A DNA stretch of 64,000 nt from Streptomyces sp. NRRL B-24484 (GTDB lineage: Bacteria > Actinomycetota > Actinomycetes > Streptomycetales > Streptomycetaceae): assembly GCF_000717715.1 (NCBI RefSeq), contig NZ_JOAI01000007.1, forward strand, positions 1 through 64,000. The letters run 5' to 3'. Below the pieces are notes generated by a model, which worked only from the letters and a program-made list of their open reading frames with translations, was not told where the DNA came from and did not search any database. Shown here one piece after another: positions 22,467 to 30,958 of the stretch. Position numbers and translations under genes: made by a program. The first letter of the stretch is position 1, and every line of letters begins with the position of its first letter.

Positions 22467-25175
22467 CTACGGGGCCCGGTCGGCGCCGTGCGGCGCGTCG
22501 ACCGAGGTGGGCAGCGCCTGCTCGGCCCAGATGATCTTGCCGCGGGGGAAGTAGCGGGTGCCCCAGTGCGTGGTCAGCTGCGCGACCAGGAACAGCCCGC
22601 GGCCGCCCTCGTCCGTGGTCGCCGCGTACCGCAGGTGCGGGGCGGTGCTGCTGCCGTCCGACACCTCGCAGATCAGCGCGCGGTCGCGCAGCAGCCGCAC
22701 CCGCGCCGGCTCGGTGCCGTAGCGGATCGCGTTGGTGGCGAGTTCGCTGAGGATCAGCTCGGTGGCGAAGACCAGGTCGCCGAGGTCCCACTTCTCCAGC
22801 GCCGCCGCCGCCCAGGTGCGCAGCTCGGCGACGGCCTCCGGCTCGAACGGGATGTCCCGCTCGACGATGTCCTCCGGGTCGAGCACCCGGGTGCGGGCGA
22901 TCAGCAGGGCCACGTCGTCCTGCGGCCGGGCCGGCAGCAGCGCGTCGATCACGGCCCGGCAGTTCTCCTCGGGCTCCCGCCGGTGGTCGGCGAGGGCCTC
23001 GCGGAGCAGCTCCATGCCGACGTCGAAGTCCCGCGCCCGGTCCTCGATCAGCCCGTCGGTGTACAGCACGATCTGGGTGCCCTCGTCCAGCTGCAGCTCC
23101 GCCGTCTCGAAGGGCGCGCCGCCCGTGCCCAGCGGCGGCCCGACCGGGAGGTCCGGGAAGTCGACGCTGCCGTCCGGCCGGACGAGCGCGGGCGCCGGGT
23201 GGCCGGCCCGGCTGACCGTGCAGAGCCGCGAGACCGGGTCGTAGATGGCGTACAGGCAGGTGGCGCCGGAGACGCCCGTCCCGGTCGCGCCGTCGCTCTC
23301 CTCCTGGTCGATCCGGTCCACGAGCTCGTCGAGGTGGCCGAGCAGCTCGTCCGGCGGGATGTCCAGGGCGGCGAAGTTGTGGACGGCGGTGCGCAGCCGG
23401 CCCATGGTGGCCGCCGCGTGCAGGCCGTGGCCGACCACGTCGCCGACCACCACCGCGACCCGGCTGCCCGGCAGCGGGATCACGTCGAACCAGTCGCCGC
23501 TGACCCCGGACTGTGCGGGCAGGTAGCGGTGCGCGACGTCGAGCGCGCTCTGCTCCGGCAGGGCCCGCGGCAGCAGGCTGCGCTGCAGGGTCACCGCCAT
23601 CGCGTGCTCCCGGGTGTACCGCCGGGCGTTGTCGATGCTCACCGCGGCCCGCGCGACCAGCTCCTCGGCCAGCGAGAGGTCCTCCTCGTCGAAGGGCTCC
23701 GGCTTCTGCGAGCGCCAGAAGTTCGCGACGCCGAGGATGATGCCGCGCGCCGTGAGCGGGGTGGTGATCAGCGAGTGCACGCCGTGGTCGATGATCCGGT
23801 GCGTCCACTCCGGGTCCTGCGCCTGCCAGCCGTCCGCCGTCGACAGGTCGGGCACCACCTGGGAGAGACCGCTGTCGAAGCCCTGCGCCATCGGCGTCGA
23901 CGGGACGAAGGTGATCAGCTTGCCGCGGGGGTAGAAGGGGTGGTCCTCCTCGATGCCGCTGACCGCGACCCGGCGCAGCTGCATGTCGCCGCCGGTCGGC
24001 TCGTTGCCCTGCAGCACCGGGTCGGCGAGGTCGACGGTGACGAAGTCGGCGAGGCCGGGGACGGCCACCCGGGCCAGCTCCTCGGCGGTGTGCTCGACGT
24101 CGAGGGTGGAGCCGATGCCGGTGCCGGCCTCGTAGAGCAGGGCCAGCCGCTTGCCGGTGGCCTCGGCCTTGCCGGTCACCGCCAGCAGCTCGGTGGAGTC
24201 GCGGATCGTCGCGACCGAGCCCATGGCGCCGCTGTGGCGGTCGGTCGGCCGCTGGTTCACCACGAGCAGCCGCCCGCCGGCCCGGTGCACCTCGTCGGTG
24301 GCCTCCCGGCCGGACAGCAGCAGCTCGGCGGTGTCCGGGTCGAGGTTCTCCAGGTCGCCGACGTGCCGGTGTTCCGCGTCGGCGGGCAGCCCGAGCAGCG
24401 ACTTCGCCTCGTCGTTGGCGAGCACCAGCCGCCCGTCCTGCCCGACGATGACCACGCCCTCGCGCACCGCGTGCAGCACCGCGTCGTGGTGCTCGTACAT
24501 CCGCGTCATCTCCTCGGGGCCGAGCCCGCGGGTCTGGCGCTTCAGCCGCCGGGCGGCCAGCGCGGTGCCGGTGGTGGCCAGCGCCAGCGCGGCGGCTCCG
24601 GTGCCGAGGATGATCGGCAGCTGCTTGTTGCCGGCGGAGGTGACGTTCTTGACCTTCAGCCCGGCCGAGACCAGGCCCACCACCTGCCCGTCGGCGTTCT
24701 TGACCGGCACCACGGCCTGCACCTCGTGGCCGAGCGGGCCGTGCACGCTCTCGGTGTAGATGCGGCCCGCCAGCGAGGGGCCGATGGTGCCGACGAAGCG
24801 CTTGCCGATGCGGTCGGGCAGCGGGTGGGTGTACCGGATGCCGTGGGTGTCCATGACGACGATGAAGTCGACCCCGGCGTCCTTGCGGGCCGCCTCCGTC
24901 AGCGGCTGCAGCGTCGTGGTCGGCGAGGGCGACTTGAGGGTGTCGACCAGCCCGGGGGAGTGCGCGAAGGCCTCCGCGACGGCCACCGACCGGTTCTTCG
25001 CCTCCTTCTCGCTGGCGCCCCTGGACTCCAGGACCAGCGCCAGGATCGCGCCCAGCACCAGCAGGACCACCACCGCCACTTGCACGGCGAAGACCTGCCC
25101 GGCCAGGCTCCGCGGACTCCTCGCTCTGCGTGACTGCTTGGAGGTGCCCCGGGAACGGTCGGCGCGATCGACCAT
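22467..25175 (-). CDS. multi-domain SpoIIE-type PP2C sensor phosphatase/anti-sigma kinase
   Basis: A 902-residue membrane sensor. Order: TM1 (about 23-45, VFAVQVAVVVLLVLGAILAL); an extracytoplasmic Cache-like domain (VDFIVVMDTHGIRYTHPLPD); TM2 (about 183-205); PAS (EGVVIVGQDGRLVLANDEAK); GAF (about 350-520, SLITTPLTARGIILGVANFW); SpoIIE/PP2C (SGVSGDWFDVIPLPG, VVGDVVGHGLHAA, VLYTDGLIEDR); and a C-terminal RsbW-like HATPase (FATELILSELATNAIRYG, DEGGRGLFLVAQL). Such proteins dephosphorylate anti-anti-sigma factors and may also bind sigma factors, linking an external signal to stress or development. ATG 25175 is preferred; TTG 25187 is also possible. No cognate STAS gene is in the window. Confidence 0.93.
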   Translation of the reverse strand: MVDRADRSRGTSKQSRRARSPRSLAGQVFAVQVAVVVLLVLGAILALVLESRGASEKEAKNRSVAVAEAFAHSPGLVDTLKSPSPTTTLQPLTEAARKDAGVDFIVVMDTHGIRYTHPLPDRIGKRFVGTIGPSLAGRIYTESVHGPLGHEVQAVVPVKNADGQVVGLVSAGLKVKNVTSAGNKQLPIILGTGAAALALATTGTALAARRLKRQTRGLGPEEMTRMYEHHDAVLHAVREGVVIVGQDGRLVLANDEAKSLLGLPADAEHRHVGDLENLDPDTAELLLSGREATDEVHRAGGRLLVVNQRPTDRHSGAMGSVATIRDSTELLAVTGKAEATGKRLALLYEAGTGIGSTLDVEHTAEELARVAVPGLADFVTVDLADPVLQGNEPTGGDMQLRRVAVSGIEEDHPFYPRGKLITFVPSTPMAQGFDSGLSQVVPDLSTADGWQAQDPEWTHRIIDHGVHSLITTPLTARGIILGVANFWRSQKPEPFDEEDLSLAEELVARAAVSIDNARRYTREHAMAVTLQRSLLPRALPEQSALDVAHRYLPAQSGVSGDWFDVIPLPGSRVAVVVGDVVGHGLHAAATMGRLRTAVHNFAALDIPPDELLGHLDELVDRIDQEESDGATGTGVSGATCLYAIYDPVSRLCTVSRAGHPAPALVRPDGSVDFPDLPVGPPLGTGGAPFETAELQLDEGTQIVLYTDGLIEDRARDFDVGMELLREALADHRREPEENCRAVIDALLPARPQDDVALLIARTRVLDPEDIVERDIPFEPEAVAELRTWAAAALEKWDLGDLVFATELILSELATNAIRYGTEPARVRLLRDRALICEVSDGSSTAPHLRYAATTDEGGRGLFLVAQLTTHWGTRYFPRGKIIWAEQALPTSVDAPHGADRAP

Positions 25176-25229
25176 GGCTCCATTCAAACACCGAGCCGAG
25201 GGCGACCACGAAGCGTGGCAGTCGGCGCG

Positions 25230-25273
25230 GCGCGGGACCGGGACCTCCGGCGGGGGCGGTCCCGGTCCCGCGC
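25230..25273 (-). terminator. strong intrinsic terminator after yidC
   Basis: GCGCGGGACCGGGACC (25230-25245) pairs perfectly with GGTCCCGGTCCCGCGC (25258-25273): a 16-bp stem with a 12-base loop. It begins six bases beyond the yidC stop on the minus strand. Confidence 0.75.
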
Positions 25274-25278
25274 GGGCC

Positions 25279-25998
25279 TCAGGCCGCCAGTGCGGTCGCG
25301 GTCGCGGGCACCGGTGCGCCCCGGTGCAGCCAGGCGCGCTCGGCGGCCGTCCACGCGGTGGTGGTCAGCAGGTACAGCCCGGCCGCGAGCGGCACGAACG
25401 CGGCGAACACCACCGTGCCGAACGACAGGTACGACAGCAGGCGCGCACCCGGCACGACGGGCGCCCCGGCCGCGGCGGACGAAGCGGCCGCGGCGGCCGA
25501 GGCACGCCGGGCCCGGCGGAAGCCGACCCAGCAGACCGCGCCGATCGCCGCGTACAGCGTGCCGAGGACGGCGTACTGGCCGGCCGTGCGGGCCTCGCCG
25601 AGGTGCAGGCCGAGCGGCACCCCGGCGAGGGTGTGGCCGAGCAGGTCGTTCGGGGTGGTGAACAGCCGGTACATCACCGAGAAGAACGGGATCTGCACCA
25701 GCATCGGCAGGAAGCCGGCGAACGGCGAGGACTTCTCCTCCCGGTACAGCTCGGTCAGCGCGGCCTGCAGCTTCTCCGGCTTGCCCTTGTGCCGCCGGTT
25801 CAGCTCGGCGACCTTCGGCGCGAGCCGCATCCGGGCCTTCTCGCCGCGGGCGGCGGAGCGGGCGAGCGGGTGCAGCGCCAGCCGGACGAGGGCGGTGAAC
25901 AGGACGACGGCGAGCGCCGTCGGCACCACCGCGGCGAGCGCCGAGACGGCGTCGTGGGCGAGGTGGACGACAGGATCGAGAACAGCGAGAACGGACAT
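25279..25998 (-). CDS. yidC: YidC/Oxa1-family membrane protein insertase (second, short type)
   Basis: A 239-residue insertase with five predicted TM segments. Family features are the hydrophobic entry TM (ALAVVLFTALVRLALHPLAR) ending in the conserved hydrophilic-groove Arg, the coiled cytoplasmic hairpin (LAPKVAELNRRHKGKPEKLQ), FAGFLPMLVQIPFFSVMYRLF and C-terminal LLSYLSFGTVVFAAFVPLAAG. The main actinobacterial YidC is longer and sits near oriC beside rnpA and jag; this copy is isolated, so it is probably an accessory paralog. It follows a DUF6412 gene by 66 bp and shares its strand, so an operon is likely. Confidence 0.92.
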   Translation of the reverse strand: MSVLAVLDPVVHLAHDAVSALAAVVPTALAVVLFTALVRLALHPLARSAARGEKARMRLAPKVAELNRRHKGKPEKLQAALTELYREEKSSPFAGFLPMLVQIPFFSVMYRLFTTPNDLLGHTLAGVPLGLHLGEARTAGQYAVLGTLYAAIGAVCWVGFRRARRASAAAAASSAAAGAPVVPGARLLSYLSFGTVVFAAFVPLAAGLYLLTTTAWTAAERAWLHRGAPVPATATALAA

Positions 25999-26064
25999 GC
26001 GGGGCGGGCCCTCCGGGACTCGGACGAACGAGGTGTCGGCGGAAGGCGGCCGTGCGGAAGAGGA

Positions 26065-26358
26065 CTACGCGGCCGCCGGGGCCGCACCCGGTGCCCTGGG
26101 GCGGCGTCGGCCGCGGGCATCCGGATCACGCTGCGGGAGGAAGGCCGTACCGAGGGCCCGGCGGCGCAGCACACCGGCGCGGACGGCGGCCGGGGCACGG
26201 GCCCCGAGCAGGCGGGCGGCCGCGAGGGCGCCCGCGACGGCACCGGCCAGCAGGACGGCGGCCGCGGTCGCCGCGACCGCGGTCAGCGCGGACGGGCTGA
26301 GCGGCAGCTCACCGGCGAACAGCCGGAGCACGGCGAGGAGCAGCGCGACGAAGGGCAC
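26065..26358 (-). CDS. DUF6412-type small membrane protein
   Basis: A 97-residue protein with two TM segments (FVALLLAVLRLFAGELPL and LTAVAATAAAVLLAGAVAGALAAA). A basic tail contains RRRALGTAFLPQRDPDARGRPR-like text, the hallmark I associate with DUF6412 proteins that accompany short YidC copies. GTG 26358 has GGAGGTG seven bases upstream. It lies upstream of yidC on the same strand and may be its partner in inserting a specific membrane protein set; that role is inference. Confidence 0.75.
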   Translation of the reverse strand: MPFVALLLAVLRLFAGELPLSPSALTAVAATAAAVLLAGAVAGALAAARLLGARAPAAVRAGVLRRRALGTAFLPQRDPDARGRRRPRAPGAAPAAA

Positions 26359-26503
26359 TGCACACCTCCACGGGGACCGGCTGACGGGACGTGAGCCCGA
26401 TGGTACGTGGCCGCAGCGCCGAACGGTACCGACCGGAGGAGGAACCTCGCCGCCCCCCGTCGCCGCCCCCGCGGTGCACCGGGCGGCCGGGTGCCGTGTG
26501 AGG

Positions 26504-27766
26504 ATGGCCGGCGAGCCGGCGGACGGACCGCCCCCGGCCGCGGACCTCCGAACGGACGACGACGTGACCCCCGCACCGCGCCCCCTGCTGCTGCCGGACG
26601 GACGCCCCGCCGCCGCGGCGTGGACCCTGGACCCGGCGATGAGGCACCTCAACCACGGCTCGTTCGGGGCGGTGCCGCTGGCCGCGCAGCGCGAGCAGCA
26701 GCGGTTGCGCGAGGAGATGGACCGGGCCCCGGTGGTGTGGTTCCCCGCCCTGGCGGGCCGGGTGGCCGCCGCGCGGGCCGAGGTCGCCGAGTTCCTGCGG
26801 GTACCCGCCGGCGACCTCGCCCTGGTGCCCAACGCGAGCGCCGGTGCCAGCGTCGTCTACGGCAGTCTGGAGCACCGCCCCGGCGGCGAGGTGGTCGTCA
26901 CCGACCACGGCTACGGCGCGGTCACCATGGGCGCCGAGCGGCTGGCCCGCCGCTGGGGCGGCACCGTCCGGACGGCCCGGGTGCCGCTGGACGCCGGCCC
27001 CGAGGAGGCCGCCGCGGCGGTGCTCGCCGAGGTCACCGACCGGACGGCCCTGATCGTGCTCGACCACATCACCTCGGCGACCGCCCGCTGGATGCCGGTC
27101 GGGGCGGTCGGGGCCGCCGCCCGCGAGCGCGGCATCCCGCTGCTGATCGACGGCGCGCACGTGCCCGGCCTTGCCGAGGACCCGCTCGACGGGCTGCAGT
27201 TCGACGTGTGGGTGGGCAACCTGCACAAGTTCGGCTGTGCGCCGCGCGGCGCCGCCGCACTGGTCGCCGGCTCCGGGCTGCGGGAGCGGCTCTTCCCGCT
27301 GATCGACTCCTGGGCTGCCCGCGAGCCCTTCCCCGAGCGCTTCGACACCCAGGGCACGGTGGACGCGACCGGCTACCTCGCGGCTCCGGCCGCCCTCGGC
27401 TTCGTCGAGCGGACCTGGGGGTGGAAGGCCGCCCGCGACTACCTCGGCGAACTGGCCGACTACGCGGAGCGGATCGTCGGCGCGGCGTTCGCGGAGGCGA
27501 CCGGCACGGACGCGGCGGTCGACGTCGGGATGCCGGTCAGCGCCCTGCGCCTGGTCCGCCTGCCGGACGGTCTGGCACCCGACCGGCTCGCCGCCGACGG
27601 ACTGCGCGACCGGGTCGCGGCCGAGCTGGGCGTCGAGGCGGCCTTCACCAGCTTCGGCGGCACCGGCTACTTCCGGCTCTCCACGCACGTCTACAACACG
27701 CCCGCGGACTACGAGTACTTCGCCGAGCACTGCGTGCCCGTCCTGACCGCCTGGGCGCGGGGCTGA
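26504..27766 (+). CDS. class V aminotransferase (isopenicillin N epimerase-like)
   Basis: A PLP enzyme of the class V family closest in form to CefD-like/Egt-like proteins. Motifs: LNHGSFGAVPLAAQREQQRL near the start, VPNASAGASVVYGSL, VTDHGYGAVTMGAER, the cofactor Asp/His in LLIDGAHVPGLAEDPLD, and the Schiff-base Lys in VGNLHKFGCAPRGAAAL. The ending (FRLSTHVYNTPADYEYFAEH) matches the family. Reaction not determined: epimerase, desulfurase-like or lyase. ATG 26504 gives 420 residues; GTG 26564 gives 400. It is divergent from the DUF6412 gene. Confidence 0.9.
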   Translation: MAGEPADGPPPAADLRTDDDVTPAPRPLLLPDGRPAAAAWTLDPAMRHLNHGSFGAVPLAAQREQQRLREEMDRAPVVWFPALAGRVAAARAEVAEFLRVPAGDLALVPNASAGASVVYGSLEHRPGGEVVVTDHGYGAVTMGAERLARRWGGTVRTARVPLDAGPEEAAAAVLAEVTDRTALIVLDHITSATARWMPVGAVGAAARERGIPLLIDGAHVPGLAEDPLDGLQFDVWVGNLHKFGCAPRGAAALVAGSGLRERLFPLIDSWAAREPFPERFDTQGTVDATGYLAAPAALGFVERTWGWKAARDYLGELADYAERIVGAAFAEATGTDAAVDVGMPVSALRLVRLPDGLAPDRLAADGLRDRVAAELGVEAAFTSFGGTGYFRLSTHVYNTPADYEYFAEHCVPVLTAWARG

Positions 27767-27807
27767 TTCCCGCCGCCGACCGCCCCCGCGCGGCCGCCGC
27801 CGGCTGT

Positions 27808-27813
27808 TAGGGT
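27808..27813 (+). promoter_or_regulatory. leaderless -10 box (TAGGGT)
   Basis: TAGGGT lies six bases before ATG 27820 with no Shine-Dalgarno sequence, so a leaderless transcript is inferred. Confidence 0.5.
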
Positions 27814-27819
27814 CCGGGC

Positions 27820-28218
27820 ATGTCCAAGGCCGAGATAGACGCGATCACGACGGAGTTCTTCGGTGCGTTCGACAACCGGGGCGGGAAGCCCGCGGACGTC
27901 GCCCGGATCCGCCGGCTGCTGCTGCCGAACGGTGTGATCGTCAAGACCGGCCCGGACTTCGCCGCCTACGGCGTGGACGAGTTCGTCGAACCCCGGGAGC
28001 GGCTGCTCGCGGACGGCCGGCTGGTCGAGTTCTCGGAGTGGGAGACGTCCGAGCGCACCGAGATCGTCGACGACATGGCGACCCGGGTCGGCGACTACCG
28101 CAAGTCCGGCGTCCTGGACGGCGAGCCCTTCGAGGGCGGCGGCACCAAGGTCATGCAGTTCGTCCGCACGCAGGACGGCTGGCGGATCGCCGCCGTGTCC
28201 TGGTTCGACCGGGACTGA
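27820..28218 (+). CDS. NTF2-like/SnoaL-like protein (DUF4440 type)
   Basis: A 132-residue cone-fold protein. The N-terminal helix (EIDAITTEFFGAFDNRGG), central VKTGPDFAAYGVDEFVEPRE and C-terminal strands (GTKVMQFVRTQDGWRIAAVS) fit the NTF2-like superfamily. Members are isomerases, cyclases or ligand-binding proteins; no catalytic residues can be assigned. Probably leaderless. The convergent neighbour is a TetR gene 39 bp away. Confidence 0.8.
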   Translation: MSKAEIDAITTEFFGAFDNRGGKPADVARIRRLLLPNGVIVKTGPDFAAYGVDEFVEPRERLLADGRLVEFSEWETSERTEIVDDMATRVGDYRKSGVLDGEPFEGGGTKVMQFVRTQDGWRIAAVSWFDRD

Positions 28219-28257
28219 TCGTTCGGCCGGGACCGGTCCGGAGCTCGGCGCCGCCGG

Positions 28258-28872
28258 TCACCGGTCGGCGGTGTCGCCCTCGGGCCCGGGGAGTGCCTCG
28301 GGCCGGGTGAGGGCGACGGTCGCCCGGCGGGCGGCCTCGACGACGTTCCGGTCGGTGGCCGTAGTGCCCTGGGCGGCGAGCAGTGCCGCCCGTACGGTGT
28401 CGAAGGCCATCCGGACGGCGAGCCGCTGCTGCTCGTCGGCGGGTTCGTCGACCAGCAATGCGACGACCTCCTCGAACGCGCCCGGGATGTCTGCCGCGTC
28501 CTCCGACAGACGGCGCATCACCGGCTGGTTGGCCTGTGCCAGGCGCATCACCGCCAGCCGCTCGGGCGTGGTGCCGGCGATCCACCGCAGTGCGGCCTCC
28601 CGCACCAGGCCGGGCGTCCGCGGCTGCGCGGAGATCCAGGCGGCGAGCTCCCGCACCTCCTCGCGCCGCTCGGCCACCAGGCTGGCGACGATCTCCTCCT
28701 TGTTGCGGAAGTGGTAGTAGAGGGCGGACTTCGTCACGCCGAGGGCCTCGGAGATGTCCCGTACCGAGGTGGCCTCGTAGCCCTTCTCCGTGAACAGGGC
28801 CAGGGCGACCCCGAGGATCTCGGCACGGGTCTCCGCGGCCGGGCGGCGGCCTCGCGCGGCGGGGCTGGTCAT
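28258..28872 (-). CDS. TetR-family repressor, divergent from FAD monooxygenase
   Basis: A 204-residue TetR regulator. It has a textbook N-terminal HTH (EILGVALALFTEKGYEATSV, then LGVTKSALYYHFRNKEEIVA) and a helical ligand domain. ATG 28872 follows a CGGAG site. Its own promoter is readable on the minus strand: -35 TTAACG (28958-28953), an 18-bp spacer and -10 TAGGAT (28934-28929), with the first palindrome covering the -35. It probably represses itself and the divergent flavin monooxygenase. Confidence 0.92.
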   Translation of the reverse strand: MTSPAARGRRPAAETRAEILGVALALFTEKGYEATSVRDISEALGVTKSALYYHFRNKEEIVASLVAERREEVRELAAWISAQPRTPGLVREAALRWIAGTTPERLAVMRLAQANQPVMRRLSEDAADIPGAFEEVVALLVDEPADEQQRLAVRMAFDTVRAALLAAQGTTATDRNVVEAARRATVALTRPEALPGPEGDTADR

Positions 28873-28942
28873 GTCCGGCTGCTCCGTCCCTCGGCTGGTG
28901 CGTCCCCGGCCGTCCCGGGGCGACTCCCATCCTACCTTGCTT

Positions 28943-28990
28943 ACTGAACGGACGTTAAGTAGCGTGGAACTTAATGACCGGTCGTTCAGT
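28943..28990. promoter_or_regulatory. two TetR operator palindromes
   Basis: Operator 1: ACTGAACG-GA-CGTTAAGT (28943-28960), one mismatch between arms. Operator 2: ACTTAATGACC-GGTCGTTCAGT (28969-28990), two mismatches. The two share the half-site ACTGAACG and are mirror-arranged, which fits binding of two dimers. Confidence 0.75.
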
Positions 28991-29026
28991 ACGGCCGGTC
29001 CTGCCGTCGTGCCCGAGGAGGCGCCC

Positions 29027-30268
29027 GTGAACGCCGTACCCGCAGTCCCCGCCATCGCCGTCGTCGGAGCCGGTCCGGGCGGACTGCTCTGCGCCCGCGT
29101 GCTGCAGCAGCACGGTGTGCCCGTCACCGTGTACGAGGCCGACGCCTCCGTCGACGCCCGCGACCTCGGCGGCACCCTCGACCTGCACGCCGACTCCGGC
29201 CAGATCGCCCTGGAGGACGCCGGACTCACCGCCGCCTTCCGCACCCTCGCCCGGCCCGAGGGCCAGGCCAAGACCCGCATGGACCACCGCGGCACGGTCC
29301 TCGACCGCTTCGTGCCCGAGGCCGACGACGAGGCCGCCCCCGAGATCGACCGCGGCCAGCTCCGCCGGACGATCGCCGCGCACGTCGACCCCGCCTCGAT
29401 CCGTTGGGGCCACCGCCTCACCCGCGTCGAGCCGCTCGCCGGCGGCGCCCACCGGCTGCACTTCGCCGACGGCGGCACCGCCGAGGCCGACCTGGTGATC
29501 GGCGCCGACGGCGCGTGGTCCCGGGTCCGGCCGCTGGTCTCGCCCGCCACCGCCGACTACAGCGGGGTCTCCTTCCTCGACGTCGTGTACGCGGACGCGG
29601 ACACCCGCCACCCCGCGATCGCCCGGCTGGTCGGCGACGGCCACCTCTTCGTCCGGGACGGCGAGGGCCGGGCGGTCATCGCCCAGCGCAACAGCGGCGG
29701 CCACGTCCGGGCCTACCTGGCCATGCGCACCCCGGCCGACTGGTACACGGCGGCGGGCATCGCCGACCCCTCCGACCCGGCCGAGGCCGATGCCGTCCGC
29801 CGCCACCTGCTCACCGAGTTCGCCGACTGGGACGCGCAGCTGCGGCCCTTCCTCACCGACGTCGACGGCGGATACCGGCACCGGCCCATCCACGTCCTGC
29901 CCGCCCCGCACACCTGGGAGCACCGCAGCGGCGTCACCCTGCTCGGCGACGCCGCCCACGTGATGGCCCCCTTCGGCGGGTACGGCGTCAACCTCGCCCT
30001 GCTCGAAGGCGCCGAACTCGCCCGTGCGATCGCCGAGGGGCCGACCCCGGACGCGGCCGTCCGCCGCTACGAGGCCGCGATGACGGACCGCGCCGCGCCG
30101 CTCGCGGCCGACGCCAACGACGCGCTCGCCCGCTTCTTCGGCGCCACCCCGCCCGCCGCGCACACCGCACCCGACCCGGCCGAGGAGCACCGCCGCTACC
30201 GGCAGGGCGCAGCCGAGTACCGGGCCCGGCAGACGGCGGCCCCGGCGGGCGGCAGCCCGCACCGGTGA
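29027..30268 (+). CDS. FAD-dependent monooxygenase (TetX-like/aromatic hydroxylase family)
   Basis: A 413-residue class A flavoprotein monooxygenase. FAD dinucleotide motif IAVVGAGPGGLLCARVL near residue 12, ADLVIGADGAWSRVRP (DG motif) near 155, and VTLLGDAAHVMAPFGGYGVN (GD motif) near 300 are all present. The order and the ARDLGGTLDLHADSGQIALE segment resemble TetX-type enzymes that hydroxylate tetracyclines and of other antibiotic-inactivating monooxygenases. GTG 29027 has GAGGAG nearby. With a divergent TetR this is probably an inducible detoxification gene; the true substrate is unknown. Confidence 0.92.
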   Translation: MNAVPAVPAIAVVGAGPGGLLCARVLQQHGVPVTVYEADASVDARDLGGTLDLHADSGQIALEDAGLTAAFRTLARPEGQAKTRMDHRGTVLDRFVPEADDEAAPEIDRGQLRRTIAAHVDPASIRWGHRLTRVEPLAGGAHRLHFADGGTAEADLVIGADGAWSRVRPLVSPATADYSGVSFLDVVYADADTRHPAIARLVGDGHLFVRDGEGRAVIAQRNSGGHVRAYLAMRTPADWYTAAGIADPSDPAEADAVRRHLLTEFADWDAQLRPFLTDVDGGYRHRPIHVLPAPHTWEHRSGVTLLGDAAHVMAPFGGYGVNLALLEGAELARAIAEGPTPDAAVRRYEAAMTDRAAPLAADANDALARFFGATPPAAHTAPDPAEEHRRYRQGAAEYRARQTAAPAGGSPHR

Positions 30269-30326
30269 TGCCGACCGCTGAACGGCGGCCCACCACGGGC
30301 CTCGGGCCGCATGGTCGGACGGGCGC

Positions 30327-30790
30327 GTGGGGGAGATCGTGACGGCGGTGGTGGCCGTGGTGGGGACGCTGCTCGGTGCCGGGCTGACCTCGTTCCGGCA
30401 GTTCCGGCCGGCCGACCGGACGGAGCGCAACGGCCGCGACGGCTACACCTGGTCGCAGTGGGTCGAGGCGTACAGCGGTTTCGCCGCGGCGATGGCCGAG
30501 CTGTCCAGGGCGCGGTCGAACCGCTGGCACCGGCGGCTCGACCACCCGGACCGGGATCCGGAACCGGCCCGGCCCTCGTCTTCGAGCGCCGGTCGACCGC
30601 CCGGCAGGCGCTCTTCCGCGTCGTGCTCGTCGCGGGCAGCGACCGGGTGAAGGAGGCGGCCCGGGCGGCGTTCGACTCGCACCGGCCGATCGGCGACGCC
30701 CGCGACGAGGCGGAGTCCGCGCAGCTCGGCGCGGCCTGCCGACAGGCGGTGGAGGCGTTCCTCGCGCAGGCCGCCCAGGAGATCGCCTGA
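30327..30790 (+). pseudogene. small membrane-anchored hypothetical protein, frameshifted
   Basis: The first frame gives EIVTAVVAVVGTLLGAGLTS (a TM segment), then YTWSQWVEAYSGFAAAMAEL to about base 30555. After that, coding character jumps to the frame reading ALVFERRSTARQALFRVVLV and a helical C-terminus ending AFLAQAAQEIA at 30790. The shift is equivalent to loss of one base near 30550-30575. The intact protein would be about 155 residues, of a type common in actinomycete accessory DNA. GTG 30339 after GGGGGAG is an alternative start. Confidence 0.6.
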
Positions 30791-30958
30791 GGCGGCCTCG
30801 CAAGCTTGTTGACGATGCATCAGGGAATCGTCGGTAGCCCTTGACGCGGGGCGTCCGCCGGGACAGGGTATGGCCCGGTCCGGGTGCGGTCGGACGGCGC
30901 GACCTCCCCTCCCTCGGGGAGCCTCCACCAGCCCACCGACTCCTCGGAGAGCCCTTCC

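Noticed and set aside
22441..22473. Direct repeat CCGTGCGGCTACGG between FBP and SpoIIE genes
   Set aside because: Two short copies at the convergent 3' ends with no dyad; it could be chance or a local duplication and has no clear role.
22461..25133. 890-codon plus-strand frame opposite the SpoIIE phosphatase
   Set aside because: Val/Gly/Arg/Ala-rich antisense product with no motif; the minus strand has complete PAS, GAF, PP2C and HATPase motifs.
26065..26832. 255-residue version of the DUF6412 gene starting at 26832
   Set aside because: The extension is antisense to the class V aminotransferase; GTG 26358 has a good ribosome site and starts the TM helix.
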